Shown here one piece after another: positions 54,937-63,409 of a DNA stretch of 64,000 nucleotides (positions within the stretch are counted from its first letter, which is position 1; every line of letters begins with the position of its first letter). The DNA lies in contig JAOZVV010000156.1 of assembly GCA_025869365.1 (NCBI GenBank), forward strand, positions 1 to 64,000, read 5' to 3'. The notes under the pieces were generated by a model that saw nothing but the letters and a program-made list of their open reading frames with translations, was not told the DNA's origin and made no database searches. A program made the position numbers and the translations under genes. The stretch is from Pseudonocardia sp. (lineage in GTDB: Bacteria > Actinomycetota > Actinomycetes > Mycobacteriales > Pseudonocardiaceae).

Positions 54937-56109
54937 GTGTTCGCCACCCATCAGATCCCGGCCCGGCAGGTCACGCTGTCCGACGTGGAGCGCCCCCTCG
55001 AACCGCTCTGGCGCGGGGTGATCGCCTACCGGGTGCTCACGCTCGTCACCGTGATCGGGGTGGCGCTGTGGCGCCTGGGCTCCTACACCTCGCCGGTCGG
55101 GGTGACCGCCGTCCTGCTCGGGATGACGATCTGGACGGCCGTCGTCGCCCGCGGGTACCTCGGCGGCCCGCCGGACCGGCCGGACCGTCGTGGCCTGCTC
55201 GCGGTCGCGGACGTCGTCGTGTGCGTCGCGATCATGATGACGACGCCGCTGCTCGTCACGGCGGCCCAGCTGGACCTGGGGACGCCCGGGATGGGCTCGA
55301 TCTGGACCTCCGGCTCGGTGCTGGCGCTCGCCGTCGCCTACCAGCTCCCGGGCGGGCTGGCCGGGTCCGCGGCGATCTCGGCCGCGCTGGTCGTCTCCAA
55401 GTCCCGCGTGTCGCTGACCGAGCTGAGCGACATCGAGCTGCTCGTGCTGGCCGGGCTCACCGTCGGGTTCGCCTCGCTCGTGCTGCGGCGGGCCGCGGAA
55501 CGGGTCCGCCGGGCCGTCGCCGAGCAGGCGGCGGCCGCCGAGCGCGAACGGCTGACCCGCTCGATCCACGACGGCGTGCTGCAGGTCCTCGCGCACGTCC
55601 GCCGTCGCGGTGCGGAGCTGGGCGGGGGCGCGGCCGAGCTCGGGGCGCTGGCGGGAGAGCAGGAGGTGGCCCTGCGCACCCTCCTGACCAGCGGGTCCTC
55701 GGCCGAGGACCGGCGGGGGAAGCGGGACCTGGCGGCGGCGCTGCGGGCGCTGTCGTCCGGCCGCGTGACCGTCTCCGCACCCGCCCACCCCGTCGAGCTG
55801 CCGGCGGGCACGGTCGCCGAGCTCGACGCCGTCGTGCGTGCGGCACTCGCGAACGTCGAGACGCACGTAGGGCCGGACGCCCCGGCGTGGGTGCTGGTCG
55901 AGGCCCTGGGGAGGACGGTCGAGGTCAGCGTCCGCGACGACGGCCCCGGCATCCCCGAGGGGCGCCTGGACGAGGCGGCGGAGCAGGGCAGGCTCGGCGT
56001 GGCGCGGTCCATGCGCGGCAGGGTGTCGGACCTGGGTGGCAGTCTCGAGCTCGACACCGGGCCGGGCCGCGGCACCGAGTGGATCATCCGAGTTCCGGTG
56101 GAGGCCTGA
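54937..56109 (+). CDS. sensor histidine kinase, MacS/DesK type
   Basis: A 390-residue membrane kinase. The first 180 residues have four or five transmembrane segments (YRVLTLVTVIGVALW, VTAVLLGMTIWTAVVA, ADVVVCVAIMMTTPLLVTA), resembling the DUF5931 sensor domain. The HisKA_3 dimerisation helix bears the phospho-His in LTRSIHDGVLQVLAH, and the ATPase domain has VRDDGPGIPEGR and GRGTEWIIRVP. GGAGG lies upstream of the GTG. It is paired with the next gene (stop to start one base). Confidence 0.87.
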   Translation: MFATHQIPARQVTLSDVERPLEPLWRGVIAYRVLTLVTVIGVALWRLGSYTSPVGVTAVLLGMTIWTAVVARGYLGGPPDRPDRRGLLAVADVVVCVAIMMTTPLLVTAAQLDLGTPGMGSIWTSGSVLALAVAYQLPGGLAGSAAISAALVVSKSRVSLTELSDIELLVLAGLTVGFASLVLRRAAERVRRAVAEQAAAAERERLTRSIHDGVLQVLAHVRRRGAELGGGAAELGALAGEQEVALRTLLTSGSSAEDRRGKRDLAAALRALSSGRVTVSAPAHPVELPAGTVAELDAVVRAALANVETHVGPDAPAWVLVEALGRTVEVSVRDDGPGIPEGRLDEAAEQGRLGVARSMRGRVSDLGGSLELDTGPGRGTEWIIRVPVEA

Positions 56110-56110
56110 C

Positions 56111-56764
56111 GTGACGGTGAGCGTGATGGTGGTCGACGACCACCCCATCTGGCGCGAGGGTGTCGCCCGTGACCTGGGCGAACGCGGCTGCGAGGTGGTC
56201 GCCACGGCGGCGGACGGGCCCGCCGCTGTCCGCATCGCCCCGGCCGTCCGCCCGCAGGTCGTGCTGATGGACCTCAACCTCGGCGCGACGTCCGGGGTGG
56301 ACGCGATCGCGGGCATCCTCGCGAAGCTGCCGGACACCAAGGTGCTCGTGCTCTCCGCCAGCGGGGAGCACGCGGACGTCCTCGAGGCCCTCAAGGCCGG
56401 CGCCACCGGGTACCTGGTGAAGTCCGCCGGGGTCGAGGAGCTGATCGACGCCGTCCGGCGCACCGCGGAGGGGATCCCGGTCTTCACCCCGGGTCTCGCC
56501 GGCCTGGTCCTGGGGGAGTACCGGCGCCTCGCGGACGAGCCGGCGCGCCCGTCGGGGGAGCCCGCGGTGCCGGCGCTCACGGACCGGGAGACCGAGGTGC
56601 TGCGGTTCGTCGCGAAGGGGCTCACGGCCAAGCAGATCGGCGAACGCCTCGTCGTCTCGCACCGGACCGTGGAGAGCCACGTGCAGAACACGCTGCGGAA
56701 GCTGCAACTGCACAACAGGTCCCAGCTCGTGCGCTACGCGATCGAGCAGGGCCTCGCCGAATGA
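56111..56764 (+). CDS. LuxR/NarL-type response regulator
   Basis: A 217-residue two-domain response regulator. The receiver has the acid pair in VVDDHP, the phosphoacceptor Asp in VVLMDLNL and the Lys in GYLVKSA, so it can be phosphorylated by the kinase encoded upstream. The C-terminal LuxR-type HTH is LTDRETEVLRFVAKGLTAKQIGERLVVSHRTVESHVQNTL. The GTG start lies just after the kinase stop; the pair is translationally coupled. Targets are unknown. Confidence 0.9.
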   Translation: MTVSVMVVDDHPIWREGVARDLGERGCEVVATAADGPAAVRIAPAVRPQVVLMDLNLGATSGVDAIAGILAKLPDTKVLVLSASGEHADVLEALKAGATGYLVKSAGVEELIDAVRRTAEGIPVFTPGLAGLVLGEYRRLADEPARPSGEPAVPALTDRETEVLRFVAKGLTAKQIGERLVVSHRTVESHVQNTLRKLQLHNRSQLVRYAIEQGLAE

Positions 56765-56867
56765 ACGGGGCGGACGAAGGGGACGCACCGTCACCGGCAC
56801 GTGGGCCGGGCGGGTGAAGGGGCCGAGCACCATCGCACGATGATCAACGACCTGGCAGGATCCCGAG

Positions 56868-57548
56868 GTGGGGGCCGGAAAGCGTCCGCCCCGTAGGGGG
56901 CGCGGGATGGGTACGGGCGGTGGCGGCACGCACGGCGAGCCGTCCGGTGTGGACGGCCCGGCGACGAGCGCCGTGGTCGTCGGGATCGGGACGCCGCTGA
57001 CGTTGCCCGGGATCGCCGTCCTGGGCACGGTCGCCTCGGCGGACGCGCTCACCGGGGTCCGCCGGCTGCGCCCGGACGTCGTGGTCGTGGACCTCGACGC
57101 GGACGAGCGCGCCACGGTCGCCGTCGGCGCGCTGGCCGCCGAGGTCCCGGAGGTCCCGGTGGTCGCGGTGTCCGCCCGGGCCGAGCACTCCGCGGTGCTG
57201 GACGTGGTGCGCGCGGGCGCCGCCGGCTACGTCCTGCGGGACGACCCGGCCGTCGCGGACATCATCCGGTCCGCGGCGTCGGGCGGCGTCGCCTTCGGGC
57301 AGGGGCTCGCGGAGATCGTGCTGGAGTCCGTCGCGGATCCGGGAGCGGTGGCCGTCCCGCACCTGACCGAGCGCGAGTCGGAGGTGCTGAGGTTCGTCGT
57401 CGAGGGGCTGACCGCGCGCCAGATCGCGACCAGGCTCGTCCTCTCGCCGCGGACGGTGGAGAACCACATCCAGCGGACCCTGCGGAAGCTGGACGTCCCC
57501 GGTCGGGCCGCGCTGGTCCGGTACGCGATCGAGCACGGTCTGGCCTGA
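56868..57548 (+). CDS. response regulator with degenerate receiver and LuxR HTH
   Basis: A 226-residue paralogue of the preceding regulator. Its LuxR HTH is intact (LTERESEVLRFVVEGLTARQIATRLVLSPRTVENHIQRTL). Its receiver has lost the N-terminal acid pair (VVVGIGTPL in place of VVDDHP) and has Arg-Asp-Asp (GYVLRDD) where Lys is normal, while the central Asp (VVVVDLDAD) remains. Phosphorylation by the usual Mg2+ route is unlikely. An N-terminal basic/Gly-rich stretch (GAGKRPPRRGRGMGTGGGG) suggests the true start may be the ATG at 56907. Confidence 0.82.
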   Translation: MGAGKRPPRRGRGMGTGGGGTHGEPSGVDGPATSAVVVGIGTPLTLPGIAVLGTVASADALTGVRRLRPDVVVVDLDADERATVAVGALAAEVPEVPVVAVSARAEHSAVLDVVRAGAAGYVLRDDPAVADIIRSAASGGVAFGQGLAEIVLESVADPGAVAVPHLTERESEVLRFVVEGLTARQIATRLVLSPRTVENHIQRTLRKLDVPGRAALVRYAIEHGLA

Positions 57549-57590
57549 GCACGGCCTGGCCCGAGCACGGTCCGGCCCGAGCAGGACCGC

Positions 57591-58520
57591 TCAGTCCTGC
57601 AGGCGCCGCGCGATCTCGTCCAGGACCGCGTCGACGTCCGCGTCCAGCGCGATGTGGACGGGCGGGCCGGGCGCGTCGGGCCGGCGGTCCGGCACCGTCG
57701 CACCGCGGGCGGGGCCGAGGTCGCAGGCCACACGGACCGGCAGGGGCGTGGTCCGCAGGGTGCCCGGGACGATGGCCTCCAGCAGGGCGACGGCGTCGTG
57801 CAGGGCCACCGCGTCCCGTCCGTACCGCGCCCGGAAGGCGGCCCGGTAGGACGTCAGGATCTCCGCCAGGGTCGTGCCGACCGCACCCCCCGCGCCGAGG
57901 GCCTCGACCCACGCGCCGGACGCGGCACAGCGCAGCGTGAGATCCAGCGGAACCAGGGTCACCGGGACGTCCGCCTGTGTCAGGACCCGGTGTGCCGCTT
58001 CGGGATCGGCGTAGACGTTGAACTCCGCGGCGCCGGTGGTGTTGCCCGCGCCGAGCGAGCCGCCCATCACCACGATCCGACCGATCCTTTCGGTGAGCTC
58101 GGGATGGACGGCGAGCAGCAGCGCGGTGTTGGTCAGCGGCCCGATCGAGGCGATGGTGACCGGCTCTCCCGCGTCCCGCAGCACCTGTGCCATCACCTCG
58201 ACGGCGGGCCGCGCGTCCAGCGGGACCTCGGCGGTCAGCGTCGCGGCGCAGCCGCCCAGGCCGTCCGCCCCGTGCCACTCGGCGGCCTTCTCGGCCTGCG
58301 CGTGGACGAGCGGGCGCGCCGCCCCGGCGGCGACCGGCACGTCCGGCCGGGCCGCGAGAGCGACGAGCTTGCGCGCGTTCGGGAGGGTGAACTCGAGCGC
58401 GACGTTCCCGAACGCGACGGTGACCGCGCGGACGTCGACCTCGGGACTGCGCAGCGCGAGGACGACGGCCACGGCGTCGTCCACGCCGGGATCGGTGTCG
58501 ATGATCAGGGGAGTCGGCAC
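57591..58520 (-). CDS. nucleoside hydrolase (inosine/uridine-preferring type)
   Basis: A 309-residue nucleoside hydrolase. The calcium-binding motif is LIIDTDPGVDDAVAVV, with further ligands in IGPLTNTALLL and GGSLGAGNTTGAAEFNVYADPEAA and the active-site His in YGRDAVALHDAVALL. It splits the N-glycosidic bond of purine or pyrimidine ribonucleosides for salvage. The GTG start has no obvious ribosome site. It converges with the second response regulator and lies next to a small hydrophilic gene. Confidence 0.9.
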   Translation of the reverse strand: MPTPLIIDTDPGVDDAVAVVLALRSPEVDVRAVTVAFGNVALEFTLPNARKLVALAARPDVPVAAGAARPLVHAQAEKAAEWHGADGLGGCAATLTAEVPLDARPAVEVMAQVLRDAGEPVTIASIGPLTNTALLLAVHPELTERIGRIVVMGGSLGAGNTTGAAEFNVYADPEAAHRVLTQADVPVTLVPLDLTLRCAASGAWVEALGAGGAVGTTLAEILTSYRAAFRARYGRDAVALHDAVALLEAIVPGTLRTTPLPVRVACDLGPARGATVPDRRPDAPGPPVHIALDADVDAVLDEIARRLQD

Positions 58521-58539
58521 GCGGACACCGTATCCCGTG

Positions 58540-58788
58540 CTACTCGGAGCGGGTCGGCTCGCTCTCGTTCTCCTCGGCCAGGTCCCTGGCGGCCTCGTCG
58601 GTCGCGCCGGCGTCGCCGGGCAGGTCGCCGCCGCGCTTCTCGCCGTTCTTGCCGAGCTCGCCGCGGATCGTGCCGCCGCCGGCACCGGTGACGGCGTGGT
58701 CGCTGCCCTCGCCGCCGGGCGCGTCACCGGTGCGGGAATCGGAGCCGGTGCGGGAATCGGAGCCGGTGCGGGAATCGGGCGCTGCCAT
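58540..58788 (-). CDS. small hydrophilic disordered protein with DSRTGS repeats
   Basis: An 82-residue, very polar product, starting MAAPDSRTGSDSRTGSDSR (three copies of DSRTG[SD] from an exact 18-base tandem repeat at about 58727-58779), then Gly-rich and Glu/Asp-rich stretches. A strong AGGAGGACC site precedes the ATG. Proteins of this kind in actinobacteria are stress- or desiccation-related, but no family is recognised. It lies 19 bases upstream of the nucleoside hydrolase gene start on the same strand. Confidence 0.55.
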   Translation of the reverse strand: MAAPDSRTGSDSRTGSDSRTGDAPGGEGSDHAVTGAGGGTIRGELGKNGEKRGGDLPGDAGATDEAARDLAEENESEPTRSE

Positions 58789-58863
58789 GGAGGTCCTCCT
58801 GGGGTCGGGTCCTCCTGAGTGCCCGTCCGAGGGCCGCGCCACACACGATTAGGGTCGACGGCC

Positions 58864-59610
58864 ATGACGACGATGTGGGGCTCGCCGCTCCGGGAGCGGC
58901 TGCGGCGCGGCGGTCGCCATCCGCGACAGGCCCGTTTCCTCACCCTGGCCTCGCTGCGCTGGGTCCTGCGGCACCGGGCGTGGACGCCCTGGTACCTGGT
59001 CCGCTACTGGCGGCTGCTGCGGTTCCGGGCGGCGAACCCGCACGTCGTCCTGAACGGGATGGTCTTCCTCGGCCGCCGCGTCGAGCTGCACGCCCGGCCC
59101 GGCTACGGGCGCCTGGAGATCGGCCGCTGGGTGCACATCGGGGACGGGAACTCGCTGCGCTGCCACGAGGGTTCGCTGCGGATCGGGGACAAGGTCGTCT
59201 TCGGCAAGGACAACACGGTCAACTGCTACCTGGACGTCGAGATCGGGGCGGCGTCGATCGTGGCGGACTGGGTGTACGTGACGGACTTCGACCACGTCAC
59301 CGCGGACGTCCACGTGCCGATCAAGGACCAGGGGATCGTGAAGTCCCCGGTCCGGATCGGCCCGGACACCTGGATCGGCGCCAAGGTGACCGTCCTGCGC
59401 GGCGCCCGGGTCGGCCGGGGCTCGGTGCTCGGCGCGCACGCCGTGGTGCGCGGGGAGATCCCGGAGTACTCGGTCGCGGTCGGTGCGCCCGCCCGGGTGG
59501 TGCGCAACCGGCTCGCGGACTACGAGGCGGACGCGGAACGCCGCGCGGCGATCGCGGACATGGCGCGCAAGCACCGGGTCGCGGTGGAGGAACGCCTGCA
59601 CCGCCCCTGA
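58864..59610 (+). CDS. hexapeptide-repeat acyl/acetyltransferase
   Basis: A 248-residue protein with a left-handed beta-helix. A basic N-terminal segment (WVLRHRAWTPWYLVRYWRLLRFR) probably lies at the membrane. The repeats run from VVLNGMVFLGRRVELHA through IGRWVHIGDGNSL to VSTWIGAKV-like turns (TWIGAKVTVLRGARVGRGSVLGAHAVV), ending SVAVGAPARVV. It would transfer an acyl group from acyl-CoA to a sugar. It lies beside the GT4/GH57/methyltransferase group, as Rv3034c lies near Rv3030-Rv3032 in M. tuberculosis. A methylglucan acylation role is inferred from this. Confidence 0.83.
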   Translation: MTTMWGSPLRERLRRGGRHPRQARFLTLASLRWVLRHRAWTPWYLVRYWRLLRFRAANPHVVLNGMVFLGRRVELHARPGYGRLEIGRWVHIGDGNSLRCHEGSLRIGDKVVFGKDNTVNCYLDVEIGAASIVADWVYVTDFDHVTADVHVPIKDQGIVKSPVRIGPDTWIGAKVTVLRGARVGRGSVLGAHAVVRGEIPEYSVAVGAPARVVRNRLADYEADAERRAAIADMARKHRVAVEERLHRP

Positions 59611-59632
59611 CCACCACCCGCCCCTCCCGCCC

Positions 59633-59733
59633 CCGCGAGTCGCGGTATTTCCGTCACCGAGTCGCGGTCTCGGGCCCCGCGAGTCGCGGTATTTCCGTCA
59701 CCGAGTCGGGGTGTTTCCGTCAGCGAGTCGCGG
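59633..59733. repeat. GAGTCGCGG-family direct repeats
   Basis: Two nearly identical 36-base units (59633-59668 and 59677-59712; GAGTCGCGGTATTTCCGTCA, then CCGAGTCGCGG or CCGAGTCGGGG) are followed by a partial third (GTTTCCGTCAGCGAGTCGCGGTG). The third overlaps the stop codon and last residues of the GT4 gene. The unit is the arm of the palindrome at 38335-38424. Confidence 0.85.
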
Positions 59734-60991
59734 TGTGGAGGACGTTGCCCGTCGGGATCTTCGGGCGGGGGAGCTCCCGGGGGCCGCCGTGGGGCGCCGC
59801 CGCGTAGACGTCCGCGGTCCGGGCGGCGATGTGCGCCCAGTCGAAGTCCTTCGCCAGCCGGGCCCGCGCGGCCCGGGCGCGGACGGCGCCTGCGGCCGGG
59901 TCGTCGAGGGCCGTGCCGACCGCGTCGGCCAGCCCGCGAACGTCCGCGGGGGCGAAGGACAGTCCCGTCTCGCCGTCGCGCACGATCTCACCCAGCCCGC
60001 CGGCCGTCGACGCGACGATCCGGGCGCCCGCCGCCGCGGCCTCCAGCGCGACGATCCCGAACGGCTCGTAGCGGCTCGGCAGCACCACCGCGTCGACGGC
60101 GACGAGCAACGGGGACAGGTCCGCGTCCGGCAGGTGCCCGAGGAAGTCGATGCTGCGCCGCACCCGGTGCCGGCGCGCCTCGGTGAGCAGGAACTCCCGC
60201 TGCGTGCCGGTGCCCGCGACGAGCAGGCGGGTACCCGGATGTCGCCGCCGGATCCGGGGGAGCGCGGCGATCAGGTCCTGCACGCCCTTCTCGTACTCGA
60301 GCCGGCCCAGGTACATCAGCAGCGGCCCGCCGCCCGGGGCGTAGGTGGCGCGCACCGCGGCCGCACGGCTCCCGCGGATCCGCCAGCGATGGGCGTCGAT
60401 CCCGTTGTGCACGACGGCGATCCGCGCAGGATCGAGCTCGAACAGCGTCGCCGCTTCGGTCCGCATGGCCTCCGAGCAGGTGATCACGGTGTCCGCCCGG
60501 TTCGCCAGCCACCACTCCACCGAGTGGACCTGCCGGTTGAGCGGCGCGGACAGCCAGCCCGCGTGCCGGCCCGCCTCGGTGGCGTGGATCGTGGCGACGA
60601 GGGGCGCGTCCAGGACGTCGGCGAGGGCGACGGCGGCGTGTGCGGCGAGCCAGTCGTGGGCGTGGACGACATCCGGCCGCCAGCTCCCGAGCCTGGTCAG
60701 CGCGGTCCGGATCAGGGTGTGGCCCATGGCGAGGGTCCAGGCGACCATGTCCCGGCCGAACTGCAGGTGGGCGGGGTCCTCCGCGGCGCGCAGCACCCGG
60801 ATCCCGGCCACGTACTCGTCGACGGTGGGGTGGGTGCCGGCGTCGGTCCCGGGTGGCTGCCGGGACAGCACGACGACCTCGTGCCCGGCGGCGGTGAGCT
60901 CGCGGGCGAGGGCGTGGACGTGCCGCCCCAGCCCGCCCACGACGACCGGGGGGTACTCCCACGTCACCATCAGCACCCGCACCCCGCGCAT
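59720..60991 (-). CDS. GT4 family glycosyltransferase (Rv3032-like alpha-1,4-glucosyltransferase)
   Basis: A 423-residue GT-B glycosyltransferase. The acceptor domain opens with VLMVTWEYPPVVVGGLGRHVHALA, the typical glycogen-synthase/Rv3032 start; the donor domain has YLGRLEYEKGVQDLI and the EPFGIVALEA nucleotide-sugar motif. By resemblance and by its neighbours it is the Rv3032-type enzyme that elongates the main alpha-1,4 chain of methylglucose lipopolysaccharide and also contributes to glycogen. The last residues (HTATR) and stop are read from the GAGTCGCGG repeat. Confidence 0.85.
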   Translation of the reverse strand: MRGVRVLMVTWEYPPVVVGGLGRHVHALARELTAAGHEVVVLSRQPPGTDAGTHPTVDEYVAGIRVLRAAEDPAHLQFGRDMVAWTLAMGHTLIRTALTRLGSWRPDVVHAHDWLAAHAAVALADVLDAPLVATIHATEAGRHAGWLSAPLNRQVHSVEWWLANRADTVITCSEAMRTEAATLFELDPARIAVVHNGIDAHRWRIRGSRAAAVRATYAPGGGPLLMYLGRLEYEKGVQDLIAALPRIRRRHPGTRLLVAGTGTQREFLLTEARRHRVRRSIDFLGHLPDADLSPLLVAVDAVVLPSRYEPFGIVALEAAAAGARIVASTAGGLGEIVRDGETGLSFAPADVRGLADAVGTALDDPAAGAVRARAARARLAKDFDWAHIAARTADVYAAAPHGGPRELPRPKIPTGNVLHTATR

Positions 60992-61126
60992 CCTGGCAGG
61001 AGCTCAGACGTGGGTTACCGGCAGGTAGTGAGCCGACCGCACCCGGGACACGGAGAGCCGGGCACCTGACCCGCTGGACCCGAGATCCCGGCCCGCTGGG
61101 GCCGAGATCCCGACCGCACGGAGATC

Positions 61127-61186
61127 CCGCGACTCGGTGACGGGAATACCCCGACTCGCGGGGTCCGAGACCGCGACTCGCGGGTT
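61127..61186. repeat. GAGTCGCGG-family repeat after the GH57 gene
   Basis: CCGCGACTCGGTGACGGGAA at 61127 continues TACCCCGACTCGCGG, then a further CCGCGACTCGCGGG ends at the GH57 stop (61185). The whole 60992-61184 gap holds this repeat plus GAGATCCCG-type short repeats and no gene. Confidence 0.8.
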
Positions 61187-62654
61187 AGAGGGTGCGGGCG
61201 TCGAGGTGGCCGAAGACCGGCTGCTCCCAGGTGTCGACGAGGGCGGCGGCGTCGGTGCGCTTGCCGTCGAGGAGCAGCGCGGAGAGCTCCGCCACCCGGC
61301 CCGCGTGGCGCGCGGCGCGCTCCCGCGCGTAACCGGCGGCCGAGTCCTTGCTGACCATGAACGCCCAGTCGCTGGAGAGCGCGAGCAGGGCCTGATCCGC
61401 GAGGCGGTCCTGCAGCGGGTCCCGGGCGGTCCCCGGGGTGGTCGCCGCGAGCAGCTGTTCCTGCACCCTGGCGTTGAGCGCGACCACGTCCGACACCTGT
61501 GCCCCGGCCCAGACCCGCCAGTCCTTGCCCGACCCCCACGAGGACTCCGGCAGCGCGACCGGCTCGCCCACCAGCCCGGCCTCGACGGCCCCGCGCAATG
61601 TGGTCACGTGCACCCCGGCGTCCGGCAGGCGGCGCAGCACCGCCTCCAGCCACGCCGGGCCCTCGTGCCACCAGTGCCCGAACAGCTCGGTGTCGAAGGC
61701 GGCCACGGTCAGCCCGGGCCGGCCGAGCCGCTCCCCGATCCCGATCAGCCGCTCCCGCACCACGGCGACGAAGTCCGCAGCGTCCCGCGCGACGGCGGCG
61801 GCCGCCCTCCCGGGCTCATACGGCGCCTTGTCCTCCGGTGCGACGGTCCGGCCGGTCACCCGGGCGGGCTTGAGCCCGGAGGGGTGGTCGTAGGTGTGGA
61901 AATCCCGGTAGTCCCGACCTCCCGGGTAGCCGCTCCGCGGCGACCACACCCGGTAGGTGACGTCCAGGTCCCGGCCGAGGCAGAGCACGTCCGAGTCCCC
62001 GACGGGCCGGGCGAGCGCGGTGTCCCCGTGCAGGGCGGGCCCGTCGACGAGGAACCGGTGCACCCCGGCCGCGGCGTAGCCCACCTCCATGCCGGGCGCG
62101 TAGCCGCACTCGGGCGCCCAGATCCCCGCCGGCCGCGTCCCGGTGCGCAGGGCCGCGTCGGCGAGGCCCGCCTCGAGCGCGAACGCGCGCACCCGCGGGT
62201 CCAGCAGGGGGCCGAACGGGTGCGTGGCCGGTCCACCGAGCAGCTCGACCGCGCCCGCGTCCGCGAGGCCGCGGAACACCGGCGACCCCCCGTGCCGCCA
62301 GCGCGTCTCGAACTCCGCCAGCGCGGCCGCGGAGGCCCGGTGCTCGTAGGCCGCGGGTCCCGGCAGCCGGGGCGCGGCACCGTGGGCCCGGAGCTGCCAG
62401 CCGCCGAGCCAGTCGTGCACCCCGCGCAGGGCGTACGGGTCGTCGAGCTGCGCGGCCAGGACCGGGGTGACACCGAGGGTCACCAGGTCCCGGCGGCCCT
62501 CGTCCGCGAGGCGGCGCAGCACGGCCGTCACCGGCAGGTACGAGTGCGCCCACGCCTGGTAGAGCCACTCCTCGCCGACCGGCCAGCGGCCGTGGTGCGG
62601 GAGCCAGGGCAGGTGGCTGTGCAGGACCAGGCAGAACGTCCCGACCGGCCTCAC
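61185..62654 (-). CDS. GH57/DUF1957 1,4-alpha-glucan branching enzyme (Rv3031-like)
   Basis: A 489-residue GH57 protein. The N-terminal FCLVLHSHLPWLPHHGRWPVGEEWLYQA is the family start; GIWAPECGYAPGMEVG holds the expected nucleophile Glu and TVAAFDTELFGHWWHEGP the acid Asp, both in their normal motifs. The DUF1957 tail follows. GH57 branching enzymes put alpha-1,6 branches on alpha-1,4 glucan; Rv3031 is the M. tuberculosis counterpart in the methylglucose lipopolysaccharide cluster. The GTG overlaps the methyltransferase stop (GTGA). It is a second branching enzyme in this window, unrelated in fold to GlgB. Confidence 0.9.
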   Translation of the reverse strand: MRPVGTFCLVLHSHLPWLPHHGRWPVGEEWLYQAWAHSYLPVTAVLRRLADEGRRDLVTLGVTPVLAAQLDDPYALRGVHDWLGGWQLRAHGAAPRLPGPAAYEHRASAAALAEFETRWRHGGSPVFRGLADAGAVELLGGPATHPFGPLLDPRVRAFALEAGLADAALRTGTRPAGIWAPECGYAPGMEVGYAAAGVHRFLVDGPALHGDTALARPVGDSDVLCLGRDLDVTYRVWSPRSGYPGGRDYRDFHTYDHPSGLKPARVTGRTVAPEDKAPYEPGRAAAAVARDAADFVAVVRERLIGIGERLGRPGLTVAAFDTELFGHWWHEGPAWLEAVLRRLPDAGVHVTTLRGAVEAGLVGEPVALPESSWGSGKDWRVWAGAQVSDVVALNARVQEQLLAATTPGTARDPLQDRLADQALLALSSDWAFMVSKDSAAGYARERAARHAGRVAELSALLLDGKRTDAAALVDTWEQPVFGHLDARTL

Positions 62655-63409
62655 GGGCGGACCGCGGACACCACGAGATCGAGGCTCGCGTCGAGGTCGT
62701 CGGCAGTCAGGACGAAGTCCGCCGTCGTCACGGACCCGACGTCCGCGCGCAGCTCCGGGGGCCACTCGCCGCCGCCCACCGCGACCGCCACCTGCGCCTC
62801 GACGAGCGAGCCGTGGCGTGCGTCGAGCTCGCGCAGCCGCGGTCCGTGGTGCAGCCCCTGCATCCCGACGTCCGCGAAACCCGCCTCCGCGACGAGGGAC
62901 CCGAGCTCGGCGGGGGAGAGCTCACGGGTGTGGAACGGGTTGAGCGGGGTGTCCAGGCCGGGGGAGAACGTGATCCGGTTCGGCGTGGAGACGACCAGGC
63001 CGCCGCCCGGCCGGAGCACCCGCAGGCACTCGCGCAGGAACAGCCCCTGGTCCCACAGGTGCTCGATGACCTGGAGCGACACGACCACGTCCACGGAGGC
63101 GTCGGCGAGGGGCAGGGCCACCAGGTTCGCCCGGGCCACCCCGACCGCGGGGTAGCGGCGGGCGACGTGCGCGGCCGTCACGACGTCGTAGTCCAGCCCG
63201 ACGACCCGGTGCGCGACGCCGGCCAGCAGGTTCGCCCCGTAGCCCTCCCCGCAGCCGGCCTCCAGGACCGTCGCCCCGGCGCACCGGGACAGCTGGGCCG
63301 CGTACACGGCCTCGTGCCGGCGGAACCAGTAGTTCTCCTCGGGGATCCCGGGCACGGTCCGTTCGCCGGTGAGGGGGAGGCCCGGGAGCGCATCGGCGGA
63401 GAACGTCAC
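62651..63409 (-). CDS. SAM-dependent methyltransferase (Rv3030-like)
   Basis: A 252-residue class I methyltransferase. Upstream of motif I is the cluster-specific TGERTVPGIPEENYWFRRHEAVY; motif I is VLEAGCGEGYGANLL, then VGLDYD, and a post-I VVVSLQVIEHLWDQ. Resemblance and position match Rv3030, the putative methyltransferase of the mycobacterial methylglucose lipopolysaccharide cluster. It is the first gene of the three-gene minus-strand operon, overlapping the GH57 gene by four bases. The GTG at 63409 has only a weak ribosome site (GACGAG). Which hydroxyl it methylates is unknown. Confidence 0.87.
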   Translation of the reverse strand: MTFSADALPGLPLTGERTVPGIPEENYWFRRHEAVYAAQLSRCAGATVLEAGCGEGYGANLLAGVAHRVVGLDYDVVTAAHVARRYPAVGVARANLVALPLADASVDVVVSLQVIEHLWDQGLFLRECLRVLRPGGGLVVSTPNRITFSPGLDTPLNPFHTRELSPAELGSLVAEAGFADVGMQGLHHGPRLRELDARHGSLVEAQVAVAVGGGEWPPELRADVGSVTTADFVLTADDLDASLDLVVSAVRP

